Part shown: positions 8,116 through 16,633 of the stretch, piece after piece
Numbering within the stretch: position 1 is the first letter of the stretch
Layout: the number at the start of each line of letters is the position of its first letter
Assembly: GCA_012517355.1 (NCBI GenBank)
Contig: JAAYVD010000074.1
Span: forward strand, 26,058-90,057
Origin: Candidatus Rifleibacteriota bacterium
GTDB taxonomy: Bacteria > Muiribacteriota > Ozemobacteria > Ozemobacterales > Ozemobacteraceae
Length of the DNA stretch: 64,000 nt
Direction: 5' to 3'
Translations under genes and position numbers: made by a program
The notes under the pieces: model-generated
Told to the model about the DNA's origin: nothing
What the model saw: only the letters and a program-made list of their open reading frames with translations
The model's database searches: none

Positions 8116-9867
8116 TCAGGCCGGCGGCAGCACGCCCGCCGGGCCGGTGGGAGGCTCTGCCGATGGCGGCGCGGGCGTCCCGGCAGGGTCGGCCCCGGCG
8201 ACCGGGCCGGACTCACGCTGCCGGATCCGTTCGAGGTGCTGCTTGATCTCGGGTTCGGGGGTGCCCATCGCCAGCAGGGTCCGGCGGGCCATCTCCAGGC
8301 CGCCTTCGAGGTCGGGGAAGACCACCTCGTCGAACCCGGCGGCCAGCAGCGCGGCGCCATCCTCCGTCGCGTCGGCCGTCGCCAGGCCCCGGAAACCCAG
8401 CCGGTCGGCGGCCCGCCGCGCCACCACCGCCTGGAACTCCTGGCGGTCGCCCTGGGTGAACAGCACCAGCCGCGCCCGGGAGAAACCCGCCGCGTCGAGG
8501 ACGGCTTCCTGCCCGGGTTCCCCGTAGACCATGGGAAAGCCCTGCGACTTCCCCTCGGCGAACGACTGGTACAAGGGCTCGATGATGACGAAGGGAAGGC
8601 CCGCCTCGCGCAGGGCCAACGCCACGTGGCGGGCGAACCTCCCTCCGCCGGCGATGACGGCGTGCTGCCGCAGGGGCGCTTCCGGCAGGTTGACGGTGGC
8701 CACCCGCGTCTCCGGCCAGATCCGGCGCAACCCGGCATAGAAGGGGGTGGCCAGGCTGGCGGCCAGGGGACCGACGAGCATCGAGACGATCACCGCGTTC
8801 AGCACGACCGAATAGATGTCGGCCGACAGGATCCCGTCGGCGGCTCCCGTCCGGATCACGACGAAGGCGATCTCGGAGATCGGCAGCATCCCGAAGAAGA
8901 CCGCCACCGGGATGATCCGGCGGTAGCCGAAGGCATGGGTGACGGCGGCCAGCAGCAGCCCCCGGCCGCCGCAGACGACGGCCACCAGGAACACGATCGT
9001 CGCGGCGTTCCGCCACAGCAGGGCGGGATCGAGCAGCATGCCGACCGAGACGAAGAACAGCAGGCTGAACAGGTCGCGGATGGGGATCATCTCGCACAGC
9101 GCCCGGTGGCCGTATTCCGACTCGTTGAGGACCAGGCCGGTGATGAAGGCCCCGAAAGCCAGCGACAGGCCGATCAGGTGCGTGAGATACCCGATGCCCA
9201 GCCCCAGGCCGATGACCGCCAGCATGAACAACTCGCGCGAGTTCCAGCGGGCGATGAACCGCAGCCAGACCGGCGTCACATGGGTGCCGACCAGCTTCAT
9301 GGCGACCAAAAAAGCCGCCGTCCAGGCCAGGGGGACCATCGCCCCGACCAGGCTGAGGCCGGATTCGAGGATGCCGCCGAGCAGGATCATGAGCGGGATG
9401 ACGGTCAGGTCCTGGACGATCGACATGCCCAGCATCACCCGCCCCGACAGCGTGCGCAGGTGGCCCCGGTCGGTCAGGGTCTTGAGGATGACGGCCGTGC
9501 TGGACGAGACCATGGCCGCCCCGAACCACCAGGCGGCGGGACCCGGCCACCCGATGACATGCCCGACCAGGGCCGCCCAGAAGAAGGTCAGGCCGACCTG
9601 CAGGCAGGTGCCCACGATGGTCACCCCCTTGATCGGCAGCAGTTCCTTCAGGGTGAATTCCAGGCCGAGGGAGAACAGCAGGAGGGCGACCCCGATGTCG
9701 GCCAGCTGCTCGATCTGCGGGATGCCCGACACGGTGACGCCCCCCGTGTGCGGCCCGACGACCACCCCGGCGAAGATGTAGCCGAGGAACAGGGGTTGCC
9801 CGAGGATGCGCGCCAGCAGCCCCCCTCCCAGCCCCACCACCAGGATGAGGATGATGTCGGCGATCAT
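8116..9867 (-). CDS. CPA2-family cation:proton antiporter (KefB/RosB type) with TrkA-N domain
   Basis: This 583-residue membrane protein exchanges monovalent cations, probably K+ or Na+, for protons. About twelve membrane helices fill residues 1-385, including 'LLLFSLGLEFTLKEL' and 'MVSSSTAVILKTL', both hallmarks of the Kef branch. A cytoplasmic nucleotide-binding TrkA-N domain starts near residue 390 with a GGGRFA loop in place of the usual GxGxxG. The domain ends about residue 530, and the tail is Pro/Ala-rich. It precedes mutY by 17 bp on the same strand. Confidence 0.88.
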   Translation of the reverse strand: MIADIILILVVGLGGGLLARILGQPLFLGYIFAGVVVGPHTGGVTVSGIPQIEQLADIGVALLLFSLGLEFTLKELLPIKGVTIVGTCLQVGLTFFWAALVGHVIGWPGPAAWWFGAAMVSSSTAVILKTLTDRGHLRTLSGRVMLGMSIVQDLTVIPLMILLGGILESGLSLVGAMVPLAWTAAFLVAMKLVGTHVTPVWLRFIARWNSRELFMLAVIGLGLGIGYLTHLIGLSLAFGAFITGLVLNESEYGHRALCEMIPIRDLFSLLFFVSVGMLLDPALLWRNAATIVFLVAVVCGGRGLLLAAVTHAFGYRRIIPVAVFFGMLPISEIAFVVIRTGAADGILSADIYSVVLNAVIVSMLVGPLAASLATPFYAGLRRIWPETRVATVNLPEAPLRQHAVIAGGGRFARHVALALREAGLPFVIIEPLYQSFAEGKSQGFPMVYGEPGQEAVLDAAGFSRARLVLFTQGDRQEFQAVVARRAADRLGFRGLATADATEDGAALLAAGFDEVVFPDLEGGLEMARRTLLAMGTPEPEIKQHLERIRQRESGPVAGADPAGTPAPPSAEPPTGPAGVLPPA

Positions 9868-9973
9868 GCGTCATCCCCCGGGGGCCCCGCCACAAGGCCC
9901 GGGCGGGCCGCATTGGCGGGCAAACGGCGGCATGGCGATGACATGGGAAGTTCCCTGATGGCCGGGAAAAGGG

Positions 9974-10573
9974 TCAGGGCCGCGACGGGCCGGCAGGGGG
10001 GAAAGCGGCGGCGGGGGCCAGGGGCGCGGCGGAAGCGGGTGGAGGCGTGGGTTCCCCCGACCACACGTCCAGCACCTGGCCGCGCGACGTGAAGGAGACC
10101 CCCTGCTGGTTGCGCGTGCCGATCATCACCGACTCGACGATCGGGGGGTTGACCGGGACCGACGACTTCCAGGTCACCAGGACGCTGGCCCCCGCGCCGC
10201 CGGCGGATTCGGATTCGGGCACGATGAACCGCAGCGAAGCCAGCGGCAGCAGGCGGGTCGGCTCGGTCAGGTAACGCTGGAGCAGCTTCCCATCGGAATC
10301 GTGGTAGTCGGCCTCCCACACCAGGATCGAATGGCGCGGGTCGGTATTGCGCACCAGGACGGTCGCGGTGAGGAGGAAGGGAGTGAAGCGGTCGCCGAAG
10401 TAGATATGGGAATACACCGGCACGTAGACCTTCTGCCCCATCGCCCGGCGGGGGACGCACCCCGCCGCGTCGCCGTCAGGCGCCTGCCCGCGGGCGGGGG
10501 CCGCCGGTGAAAACCCACACAGGATCAGCACCAAGGCCAACAAACCAGCCCGGCACAAATGGATGTTCCGCAT
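9974..10573 (-). CDS. Secreted DUF3124 protein
   Basis: The 199-residue protein has an N-terminal signal peptide (hydrophobic to about residue 25). The domain begins 'YVPVYSHIYFGD', continues with 'VLVRNTDPRHSI' and ends near 'VMIGTRNQQGVSF', matching the DUF3124 pattern. The function of the family is unknown, and the protein is expected in the periplasm. The start ATG at 10573 follows a GGAGGG site. A TATAGT box lies about 50 bp upstream on the minus strand, but no -35 is clear. The C-terminus is Pro/Ala-rich. Confidence 0.8.
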   Translation of the reverse strand: MRNIHLCRAGLLALVLILCGFSPAAPARGQAPDGDAAGCVPRRAMGQKVYVPVYSHIYFGDRFTPFLLTATVLVRNTDPRHSILVWEADYHDSDGKLLQRYLTEPTRLLPLASLRFIVPESESAGGAGASVLVTWKSSVPVNPPIVESVMIGTRNQQGVSFTSRGQVLDVWSGEPTPPPASAAPLAPAAAFPPAGPSRP

Positions 10574-10697
10574 GCGCAACCCTCCTGATCGACCACAAGG
10601 GGGAATCGGTTTTCGCCCGGAACTATACCACGGATCGCCCCTGTCACCCAGCCCGGGCGGCACGCCCCATCCATTCCCACTCATCGATCCAAAACTC

Positions 10698-10754
10698 TTC
10701 TGATGAACAGGGATTTCCGCAGGCATCGGCCCCCGCCACAAGTCAGACCGAAGC
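10698..10754 (+). repeat. Short repeat family 3, copy a
   Basis: A stretch of about 57 bp, TTCTGATGAACAGGGATTT through CAAGTCAGACCGAAGC, recurs in reverse orientation at 40486-40545 with about 80% identity by eye. Both copies are intergenic, upstream of plus-strand genes for exported proteins. Confidence 0.65.
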
Positions 10755-10812
10755 CGCATGGGAAAACGCTCCAGAGCCCATAGGGAAAATTGCTGTCGGC
10801 TGTCACGACCGT

Positions 10813-10841
10813 TTGCCAGAACGACCGATTTGAGGCATGCT
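10813..10841 (+). promoter_or_regulatory. Possible promoter of the SH3 protein gene
   Basis: TTGCCA at 10813-10818 and CATGCT at 10836-10841 are 17 bp apart. The start codon is at 10863. Confidence 0.4.
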
Positions 10842-10862
10842 AGGGGCTCGAAGGAGTCGAGC

Positions 10863-11906
10863 ATGCAAGCCAACCGCCCCCTCCGCCTCCTGGCCCTCCT
10901 GCTGGGACTGCTCCTGATCGCCCCTCACGCCGCTCACGCCGCCCGCCGGAAGGCGGCCGCCACCCCCTCCGCCACGGGGGTGATCGCAGCCCCCAGCGGC
11001 CTGTTCCTGCGGGCCAAACCCGACCGCAACGGCAAGGCCGTCACCCGCATCCCGCACGGGGAGAGGGTCGAGATCCTCGACCGGGAAGGCCCGACCGCCA
11101 CCATCGAGGGTCGGAAATCACGCTGGTACCAAGTCCGCTGGGGAAAGGCCACCGGCTGGGTGTTCGGCGGCTTCGTCGACCTGCCGGGAAAAGCCGCCCC
11201 CGCCGACCAGGCGACCCGGGCCGCGGCGGGCAAGGTTCCCCTCACCCGCCCCGACGCCCCCCCGCCGGCGCCGGCGGCCCCCACGACTGGCGCGCCAGCC
11301 GCCACCCCCGCCCCCGGCTCCCCCGTGGTCGTCCCGGTCGAGGGCCCGGCCGGGCTCGGGCCCAAGGACGAAATGCTCGTCGACGAGGAGGCCGCCTTCC
11401 TGAAGACCTGCGCCCCGCAGGTGACGCGACAGGGCGGCACGCTCCAGATCCGGCTGAAGAACGGCAAGACCGCCACGTTCACCGACAATCCCAGCGCCGA
11501 GGAGACCGCCGAGCTGTTCTACTTCCGCGGCCATCTGAAAGAGGCCGGCTTCTTCCTGCTGCACCGCGTTTCCTGGGAGTTTTCCAACTACCTCCTGGTC
11601 AACGAGACGTCGGGCGCCCGGGTGCCCCTCGACGAGAACCCCGTCTTCTCGCCATCCGGACAGCGCTTCGTCACCGCCTGCCTCGACCTCGAGGCGGGGT
11701 TCGTCCCCAACGGGCTGAAGGTCTACCGGGTGGCCAAAGGACAGGCCACCCTGGAATGGTCGACCTCCCCGAAGGAGTGGGGGCCCTCGGAGCCGCGCTG
11801 GCAGGGGGAAAACACCATCCTGTTCCAGAAGACCCTGCGCGGCGGGCAGACCCAGGCCGGCCGCGCCGAGTTCGCGCCGAAGACGAAGAAATGGAGCGTC
11901 CGCTGA
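10863..11906 (+). CDS. Secreted SH3-domain protein
   Basis: The 347-residue protein has a signal peptide (1-27, ending AHAA). A bacterial SH3 domain follows at about 38-105 ('LFLRAKPDRNGKAV' to 'GWVFGGFVDL'), then a Pro/Ala linker (110-155) and an unrecognised C-terminal domain (160-347). SH3b domains bind cell-wall peptides or other proteins. The C-terminal part may be a sensor or inhibitor domain with repeated aromatic strands. AGGAG precedes the start. The stop overlaps the next start (TGATG), so the two genes are coupled. Confidence 0.75.
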   Translation: MQANRPLRLLALLLGLLLIAPHAAHAARRKAAATPSATGVIAAPSGLFLRAKPDRNGKAVTRIPHGERVEILDREGPTATIEGRKSRWYQVRWGKATGWVFGGFVDLPGKAAPADQATRAAAGKVPLTRPDAPPPAPAAPTTGAPAATPAPGSPVVVPVEGPAGLGPKDEMLVDEEAAFLKTCAPQVTRQGGTLQIRLKNGKTATFTDNPSAEETAELFYFRGHLKEAGFFLLHRVSWEFSNYLLVNETSGARVPLDENPVFSPSGQRFVTACLDLEAGFVPNGLKVYRVAKGQATLEWSTSPKEWGPSEPRWQGENTILFQKTLRGGQTQAGRAEFAPKTKKWSVR

Positions 11907-12355
11907 TGGCCGACGAGACCGGCGATCCCACCCGGCCGGAAGACGAGGCAGCATCCCCCGCCCCCGCGGCGCCGGGCGGCATGTCCTGCTCCCAGATCCT
12001 GCTCTGGATCTTCCTCCTGGGGTTTCTCCTCCCCCTCGGGTGCTCCATCCGGAAGGACTGGCGGATCGCCGAGGCCAAGGAATACTGCGAGCGCCTGATC
12101 CCGCAGATAGAGGAGTTCCGACGGAAGCACGGCGTCTATCCCGGCCGCCTCGAGGACATGGGCTCCCTGCCGCCGCCCCCCGCCCTTCTCGAAAAGGGCG
12201 GACTGATCTGGGGGGTGGGGCCCGGCACCGACACCTGGCGGTTCGCCTTCCAGACCACTCCCTCCGGCTTCACCCTCGGCTACTACACCTACTACCGTTC
12301 GACCGAGAAGACCTGGAAGGTGGAGGAAGGGTCGGCGCAATACTCCGGGTCATGA
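11906..12355 (+). CDS. Single-helix membrane protein, pseudopilin-like
   Basis: The 149-residue protein has a polar N-terminus (1-28), one membrane helix at about 30-46 (LLWIFLLGFLLPLGC), and a long amphipathic helix (AEAKEYCERLIPQIEEF) followed by 'KHGVYPGRLEDM'. The latter resembles the globular start of type II pseudopilins, but there is no prepilin peptidase site. It is translationally coupled to the SH3 protein and may be its membrane partner. The name is uncertain. Confidence 0.6.
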   Translation: MADETGDPTRPEDEAASPAPAAPGGMSCSQILLWIFLLGFLLPLGCSIRKDWRIAEAKEYCERLIPQIEEFRRKHGVYPGRLEDMGSLPPPPALLEKGGLIWGVGPGTDTWRFAFQTTPSGFTLGYYTYYRSTEKTWKVEEGSAQYSGS

Positions 12356-12480
12356 TCCAGGGCTCCCCCAGAGGGTTCCGCCCTTCGGCGACCGTCCCGT
12401 CGACCGGCAGCGAGCCACCCCCTGCACTGCCAGCAAGGTTTTCCGGGCTGCGCCCACGGGCAGGGGTTCGGGGCGGCGGC

Positions 12481-12519
12481 TCCGGGCTGGGGCTCCGGGC
12501 TGGGGCTCCGGGCTGGGGC
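12481..12519. repeat. 13-bp tandem repeat, three perfect copies
   Basis: TCCGGGCTGGGGC is repeated three times without change in the 328-base gap between two convergent genes (12356-12683). No gene is visible in the gap. Confidence 0.85.
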
Positions 12520-12629
12520 CGAGCATCACCCCGCTCCGGCAGCCTTGCGGTCTTTGGGAAACCTCCGTTCTCCTGCCGCCATCGGGGCTCAGGCCCGCCG
12601 GCCGGGGTGGCCGGGATTCCCCACAGGCG

Positions 12630-12663
12630 CGAAGGGCGGCCCCATCGGCGGGGCCGCCCTTCG
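12630..12663. terminator. Strong hairpin between convergent genes
   Basis: A perfect 14-bp stem (CGAAGGGCGGCCCC and its complement) has a 6-base loop. It lies 20 bp past the minus-strand stop at 12684. It lacks a T-run on either side, so it is a likely bidirectional stop or mRNA stabiliser. Confidence 0.6.
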
Positions 12664-12683
12664 TATGTCAGGACGGTGGGAAG

Positions 12684-13739
12684 TCAGCGGAAGTACACGT
12701 CGGGGTCGATGCCGGCTTCGCGCAAGACGTCCTCGGGCGAGGCGGGGGCCGGGGCCATGGCCAGGCTCATGGACACGCCGGGAGCGGCTCCGCCGCGGGT
12801 GATGGCGTAGACCAGGGCGGGGGTCAGCTTCGGGTTCTCGCCGCCCTGGGCCGGGCTGTCGGCGGTGGGGATCCAGACGAAGTCGGGGTGGTCCCACAGG
12901 GAGCGGGGGTCCCAGACGCCGCCGGTGATCTCGCCGCGGCCGTTGACCTGCAGCACGTAGTGGTAGGTCTTGGTGAAGGTCTTGGTTCCCAGAAACTCGG
13001 GCTTCACGCCGTCGTCGGCGAAGTACACGGTGGTGGTGACGTGGACCATGCCGGGCAGCCACCAGCGCCGCTTCCACTGGGTCTCGTAGCCGAAGATGGG
13101 ATAGTTCCAGACCTGGCGGTTGAACGAGGTGTCGGCCACCATGCCCCGCTTCTTCTGCTTGATGTTCTCGACCAGCAGGCGGTGGAACACGTTGGGATAG
13201 ATGTCGAGCGAGAAGGGGGTGCTGGTGTCCTTGCGCTTGCCGTAGAAGAGGGTACGGCAGTCCATCCACATTTCGCTCAGCAGGGCCTTCTGGTCGGCGG
13301 TGGTGAACTCGACGCCATCGACGGTCACCGGAGTGCGGGGCTCGGGTTCCATGACCGCGGCCGCGGACCAGCCGTTGCAGTGGCCGGCCCAGCCGGGGCC
13401 GGTGGGGTCGAAGTGCCCGTGGCGGGGGTCGGCTTCCCAGGCGTGGGCGCCGGGGTTGCGGCCGGTGCGGTTCTGCACGAAGCGGTCGTATTTCTTGAGG
13501 GGCGACTCGTTGCCGGCCCACCCCTTGACCAGTTTCCCTTCTTTGCGCGACCACCAGTAGCCGGACCACGGCTTGACGGGCAGGAAGGCCTTGTCGGAGC
13601 CGTCACCCTGCAGGCGGAGGGCGTCGCCGCGGGCTTCGGCCATCGGGGCGATGACGGCCAGCAGGGCCAGGGCGAAAAAGAGGGGGAACAGGCGGGTGAA
13701 CCGGTCGGGGTTCAGAAAAGCGCTGATGAAGCGGATCAT
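12684..13739 (-). CDS. Secreted protein resembling transglutaminase-elicitor family
   Basis: The 351-residue protein has a signal peptide (about 15-36, ending AEA). The signature 'GWAGHCNGWSAAAVMEP' occurs at about 120-136, preceded by 'KPWSGYWW' and 'HAWEADPRHGHF'. A GHCNGW motif with a Trp-rich front is characteristic of the TGase_elicitor family (PF16683), in which the Cys is thought catalytic. The bacterial members are uncharacterised. I infer a periplasmic or extracellular enzyme with a Cys-type active site. It follows the next gene upstream by 11 bp, so the two form an operon. Start ATG 13739 has GAGGAGG. Confidence 0.7.
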   Translation of the reverse strand: MIRFISAFLNPDRFTRLFPLFFALALLAVIAPMAEARGDALRLQGDGSDKAFLPVKPWSGYWWSRKEGKLVKGWAGNESPLKKYDRFVQNRTGRNPGAHAWEADPRHGHFDPTGPGWAGHCNGWSAAAVMEPEPRTPVTVDGVEFTTADQKALLSEMWMDCRTLFYGKRKDTSTPFSLDIYPNVFHRLLVENIKQKKRGMVADTSFNRQVWNYPIFGYETQWKRRWWLPGMVHVTTTVYFADDGVKPEFLGTKTFTKTYHYVLQVNGRGEITGGVWDPRSLWDHPDFVWIPTADSPAQGGENPKLTPALVYAITRGGAAPGVSMSLAMAPAPASPEDVLREAGIDPDVYFR

Positions 13740-13750
13740 GGTCGGCCTCC

Positions 13751-14440
13751 TCACTGTCCGGCGACCAGCGTGCAGCGCACCGCGTCGCTGGTCAGGCGCG
13801 TGGCCCAGGGCCGGCCGGTTTCCCAGGTCTGGATGATGGTGCCAAGGGGACCGGCGGTCCGCAGGGTGACCTCGAACCCGGTGGCGGTGGGCTGCCAGCT
13901 CTGTTGGACGGCATCGACGAAGGTGAGCCCGTCGGCGGTATTGGCGCTCTCGCCGTCGACCAGGGCCCCGGTCGCTTCGCCCTCGCGGGTCTCGGCCGCC
14001 AGGGGGAACAAGGGCAGGTCGTAGGGAATGGCGCTCTCGCCGCTCAGCAGAGGGGTCAGGCGTTCGCCGTCGAGCCGGCGGGTGGTGGCTTCCGCCCGGC
14101 CGTCGGGGCCGGCCGCCACGTCGATCACCTGCACCGGCCGCAGGTCGGAGACCGCCAGGCACAGGACGGCCTGGGTCTTGGCTTCGGGCAGGTCGGCGGC
14201 GGTCACGTGCACCACATAGCAGTCGATGCCGTCGATCTCTTTCTCGGCGCGAACGGCGAACTGCCAGCGCACCGGGGTGGTCCAGGCTTCCGAGCCGTCG
14301 GCCAGCCGCTTGTACGAGGTCTCCACCGTCCAGGTCTGGCCGACCTGCCAGACGGGCCGGAAGCCCTCGCTGCAATCCGCCATGCCGGCCATGAACAGTA
14401 CCATGGCCATCACGATCACCCAGGTCCAGCCTCGGTTCAT
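13751..14440 (-). CDS. Secreted hypothetical protein, 229 aa
   Basis: An N-terminal signal peptide (about 1-22, with 'MAGMADCSEG') is followed by beta-rich sequence: 'WQVGQTWTVETSYKRLADG', then alternating strands to the end. This layout is seen in bacterial proteins that read like lipoprotein-carrier or outer-surface beta domains, but I do not recognise a family. It is the first gene of a two-gene unit with the GHCNGW protein and may be a partner or chaperone. GAGGAGGGG precedes the ATG. Confidence 0.7.
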   Translation of the reverse strand: MNRGWTWVIVMAMVLFMAGMADCSEGFRPVWQVGQTWTVETSYKRLADGSEAWTTPVRWQFAVRAEKEIDGIDCYVVHVTAADLPEAKTQAVLCLAVSDLRPVQVIDVAAGPDGRAEATTRRLDGERLTPLLSGESAIPYDLPLFPLAAETREGEATGALVDGESANTADGLTFVDAVQQSWQPTATGFEVTLRTAGPLGTIIQTWETGRPWATRLTSDAVRCTLVAGQ

Positions 14441-14589
14441 CGGTCCCCTCCTCGTCGGAAAAACTCGAGGGTTTAGCAAGCTGCGTGCCATGGCGAGGCC
14501 AGTCCTCACAACGAGACGGACAGCCGGCCTTCCATCGTCCGGCCAGGCACCCGGTGCCCGAAATTCACCCCCCCCACGCCCGCTTTCCA

Positions 14590-14790
14590 GCAGTCACCCG
14601 CCTGCGCGAGCTGCCCGCCTGCGCCAGCCACCCGCCTGCGCCAGCCACCCGCCTGCTCCAGCCACCCGCCTGCTCCAGCTGCCCGTCTGCGCCAGCCACC
14701 CGCCTGCGCCAGCCACCCGCCTGCGCCAGCCACCCGCCTGCGCCAGCCACCCGCCTGCGCCAGCCACCCGCCTGCGCCAGCTGCCCAGCC
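14590..14790. repeat. 17-bp minisatellite, about 11-12 copies
   Basis: The unit CAGCCACCCGCCTGCGC repeats with period 17, with GCTC and GCTGCCC variants. It lies in a 652-base gap (14441-15092). Because 17 is not a multiple of three, any translation cycles through all frames, so it is not a protein repeat. The rest of the gap shows no gene. Confidence 0.9.
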
Positions 14791-15092
14791 CGGCCGCCAC
14801 TCCCCTGCAGATCCGCCCCTCCGCCCCCATCCACCCGCCGGCCGCCCCCCGGCGCCCGCTTCCCCAGCTCCTTTTCGCTTTTCCATTTCGCTCATGCTTC
14901 CGGGGACCAGGGGGTGACTCCCTATCCGCCCTCCTCGGCGTCCATCCGCGTCGATCCGCGGCTCCCTTTATCCCTTATCCCTCGCCTCAACCGCCGGGGC
15001 CGGCAGCGCCATTTTTCCGGCCGGAAGCAAACCGGGCCCCGTCCCTGGGGGGAGGGGGCCCGGCGCGAACGCAGGAGAACCGGATCAGCCGG

Positions 15093-16241
15093 TCACGGGC
15101 CGACCGGGGTGAGGGGGACCGACAGCCAGTGCCCCTTTCCGCCTTTGGCCATGTAATACTCGGCTTCGACGTAGACCATCACCTGGCCGGCGGGCAGGTC
15201 GCCGTCGGCGATCCAGCCCAGCTGCCGCGACAGCATCGTGAGAGGCACGGTCTTGCCCGCCCGGTTGCGGAAGAAGGCCCGCCGCACGGCGATGGCCCGC
15301 CCGGCGCGGTTGGCGAACCGGATGCCCTTTCCCCCCACCACGGCCACGCAGGTGGCGACCGGCCGGTGCGGGAAGACGATGGCCTCGTCGATCTCCTCGG
15401 CCGAGACATACCGGTAGGCAGCGGCGCCTTCCCCGTCCTGCTTCTTGCTCTTGGGGAAATTGCCGAACGAGTCGTGGCAGATGAACACGGTCTTGCCCGA
15501 GGGCAGCTGCCCGTAGCCGATCACGACCGGGGCGTGCGTACCGAACAGGAAGTGTTTGCCGGGGATCTCGAACTGCACGTAGAGCGGGCCGAAATCGTGC
15601 AGGGCCTGCTTCAGCTTCGCCTCGACGCGGTCGCGATTCCAGTTCTTGCTCACCACGGCGAACCACTCACCCTCCATCGGGTAGTCGGTCCCCTTGTAGG
15701 TGAAGGAACGGCCGTCGATCGCGTCGACCAGGGTCTCCTCGTCATCGTCGGTCAGCAGCCGGGCGTAGCCCTTGGGCCGGATGGGCACCGGCTCCCCGGT
15801 GATCGGGTCGCGGTCGGTCCAGCGGGCCATGGCGTAGCCCAAAAGGTTCCACTTCGCCCGCTTGCGGTAGCGAACTTCGAGCTTGCGGGGGTTGAACCCC
15901 TGTTCCACGCGGCCGTTGGTGTAGCTCACGTAGGTGGGCAGCTTCCAGGCCAGCTCCTGGGCCCACCAGTCGGCCATCGTCGAAGCGCCATAGCTCAGGC
16001 AGGCATAGAGCGGGGTGTTCGGGGTCGGGTCGTGCTTCCAGATCGGTTTGCCGGCCTTGGCGTTGACCTGGTCGCAGCGGGCGGCGGTTTCTTCCTGGTT
16101 TTTGTGGGGAAGGGACTTCCAGTGCGAGATCAGGTACCGCCCGGTGAAATCGGTCTCCGGGTCGCAGGGGGTCCCGATCAAGGCGAATGCCGCGGGCACC
16201 ACCAGCAGGAGCAGCAGGGCGCCGGTCACCAGTTTTCTCAT
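15093..16241 (-). CDS. Secreted papain-like (C39/C1-type) protein
   Basis: The 382-residue protein has a clear signal peptide (MRKLVTGALLLLLVVPAAFA). 'ACLSYGASTMADWW' is near residue 80, 'HAPVVIGYGQL' near 237 and 'CHDSFGN' near 255. The order Cys, His, Asp/Asn in these contexts matches papain-fold peptidases or a C39-like domain, so a periplasmic peptidase or transferase is likely. The C-terminal third is beta-rich. I chose the second Met (16241) because GGAGGG lies directly before it. A TAGAAT box is at 16277-16282 (minus strand) without a clear -35. Confidence 0.68.
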   Translation of the reverse strand: MRKLVTGALLLLLVVPAAFALIGTPCDPETDFTGRYLISHWKSLPHKNQEETAARCDQVNAKAGKPIWKHDPTPNTPLYACLSYGASTMADWWAQELAWKLPTYVSYTNGRVEQGFNPRKLEVRYRKRAKWNLLGYAMARWTDRDPITGEPVPIRPKGYARLLTDDDEETLVDAIDGRSFTYKGTDYPMEGEWFAVVSKNWNRDRVEAKLKQALHDFGPLYVQFEIPGKHFLFGTHAPVVIGYGQLPSGKTVFICHDSFGNFPKSKKQDGEGAAAYRYVSAEEIDEAIVFPHRPVATCVAVVGGKGIRFANRAGRAIAVRRAFFRNRAGKTVPLTMLSRQLGWIADGDLPAGQVMVYVEAEYYMAKGGKGHWLSVPLTPVGP

Positions 16242-16354
16242 GGCCAAACCCTCCAAATACCGACGGTATTTCTTTTATTCTACCCAATGGACCAGGGGGA
16301 ATGGCCAGACCACCCGCGAATTCCTGCCGGCTGCAGCACGGCTGCGGGGTCCTG

Positions 16355-16530
16355 CAGGGCAAACGCAAGATGGAAACCCGCATTGGCAGAGGAGACGCAC
16401 GGCTGGAGCGGCCCGCGAAGCGGGCGACCCGCCTGCCGAACGCGCTGCGTTCGGCGGGCAGACAGAAGGGGTCCAGGGGCCCGTGGCCCCTGGCAAGGTG
16501 GTCGGAAGGAACGGAGTTCCTCCCGCTCTG
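16355..16530 (+). repeat. 175-bp repeat family 2, copy a
   Basis: The block from CAGGGCAAACGCAA to CTCCCGCTCTG aligns over its full length with 35328-35502. It contains internal palindromes (GCCGAACGC/GCGTTCGGC and CCAGGGGCC/GGCCCCTGG). It ends 47 bp before the -35 of the sensor phosphatase promoter. No gene lies in 16242-16633. Confidence 0.8.
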
Positions 16531-16577
16531 GCCGGGTGTCCATGGTCTGGGGTCGCCCTGGGAGTCCTGAAAGCGGG

Positions 16578-16606
16578 TTGTCATCCCTCCGGCCGCAGGG
16601 TACAAT
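16578..16606 (+). promoter_or_regulatory. Sigma-70-type promoter of the sensor phosphatase pair
   Basis: TTGTCA at 16578-16583, 17-bp spacer, TACAAT at 16601-16606. The start codon is at 16634, giving a leader of about 20 bases. Confidence 0.65.
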
Positions 16607-16633
16607 CCGCGTCAGAGGCATGTGCAAGAGTCC

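Noticed and set aside
12540..12600. Possible degenerate palindromic-element copy
   Set aside because: Only fragments (GCGGTCTTTGGGAAACCTCC and a CCGCCATCGGGG end) resemble the consensus, so it was not counted.
14590..14790. CRISPR-like array
   Set aside because: The repeats are contiguous 17-bp units without spacers, and no cas gene is present.
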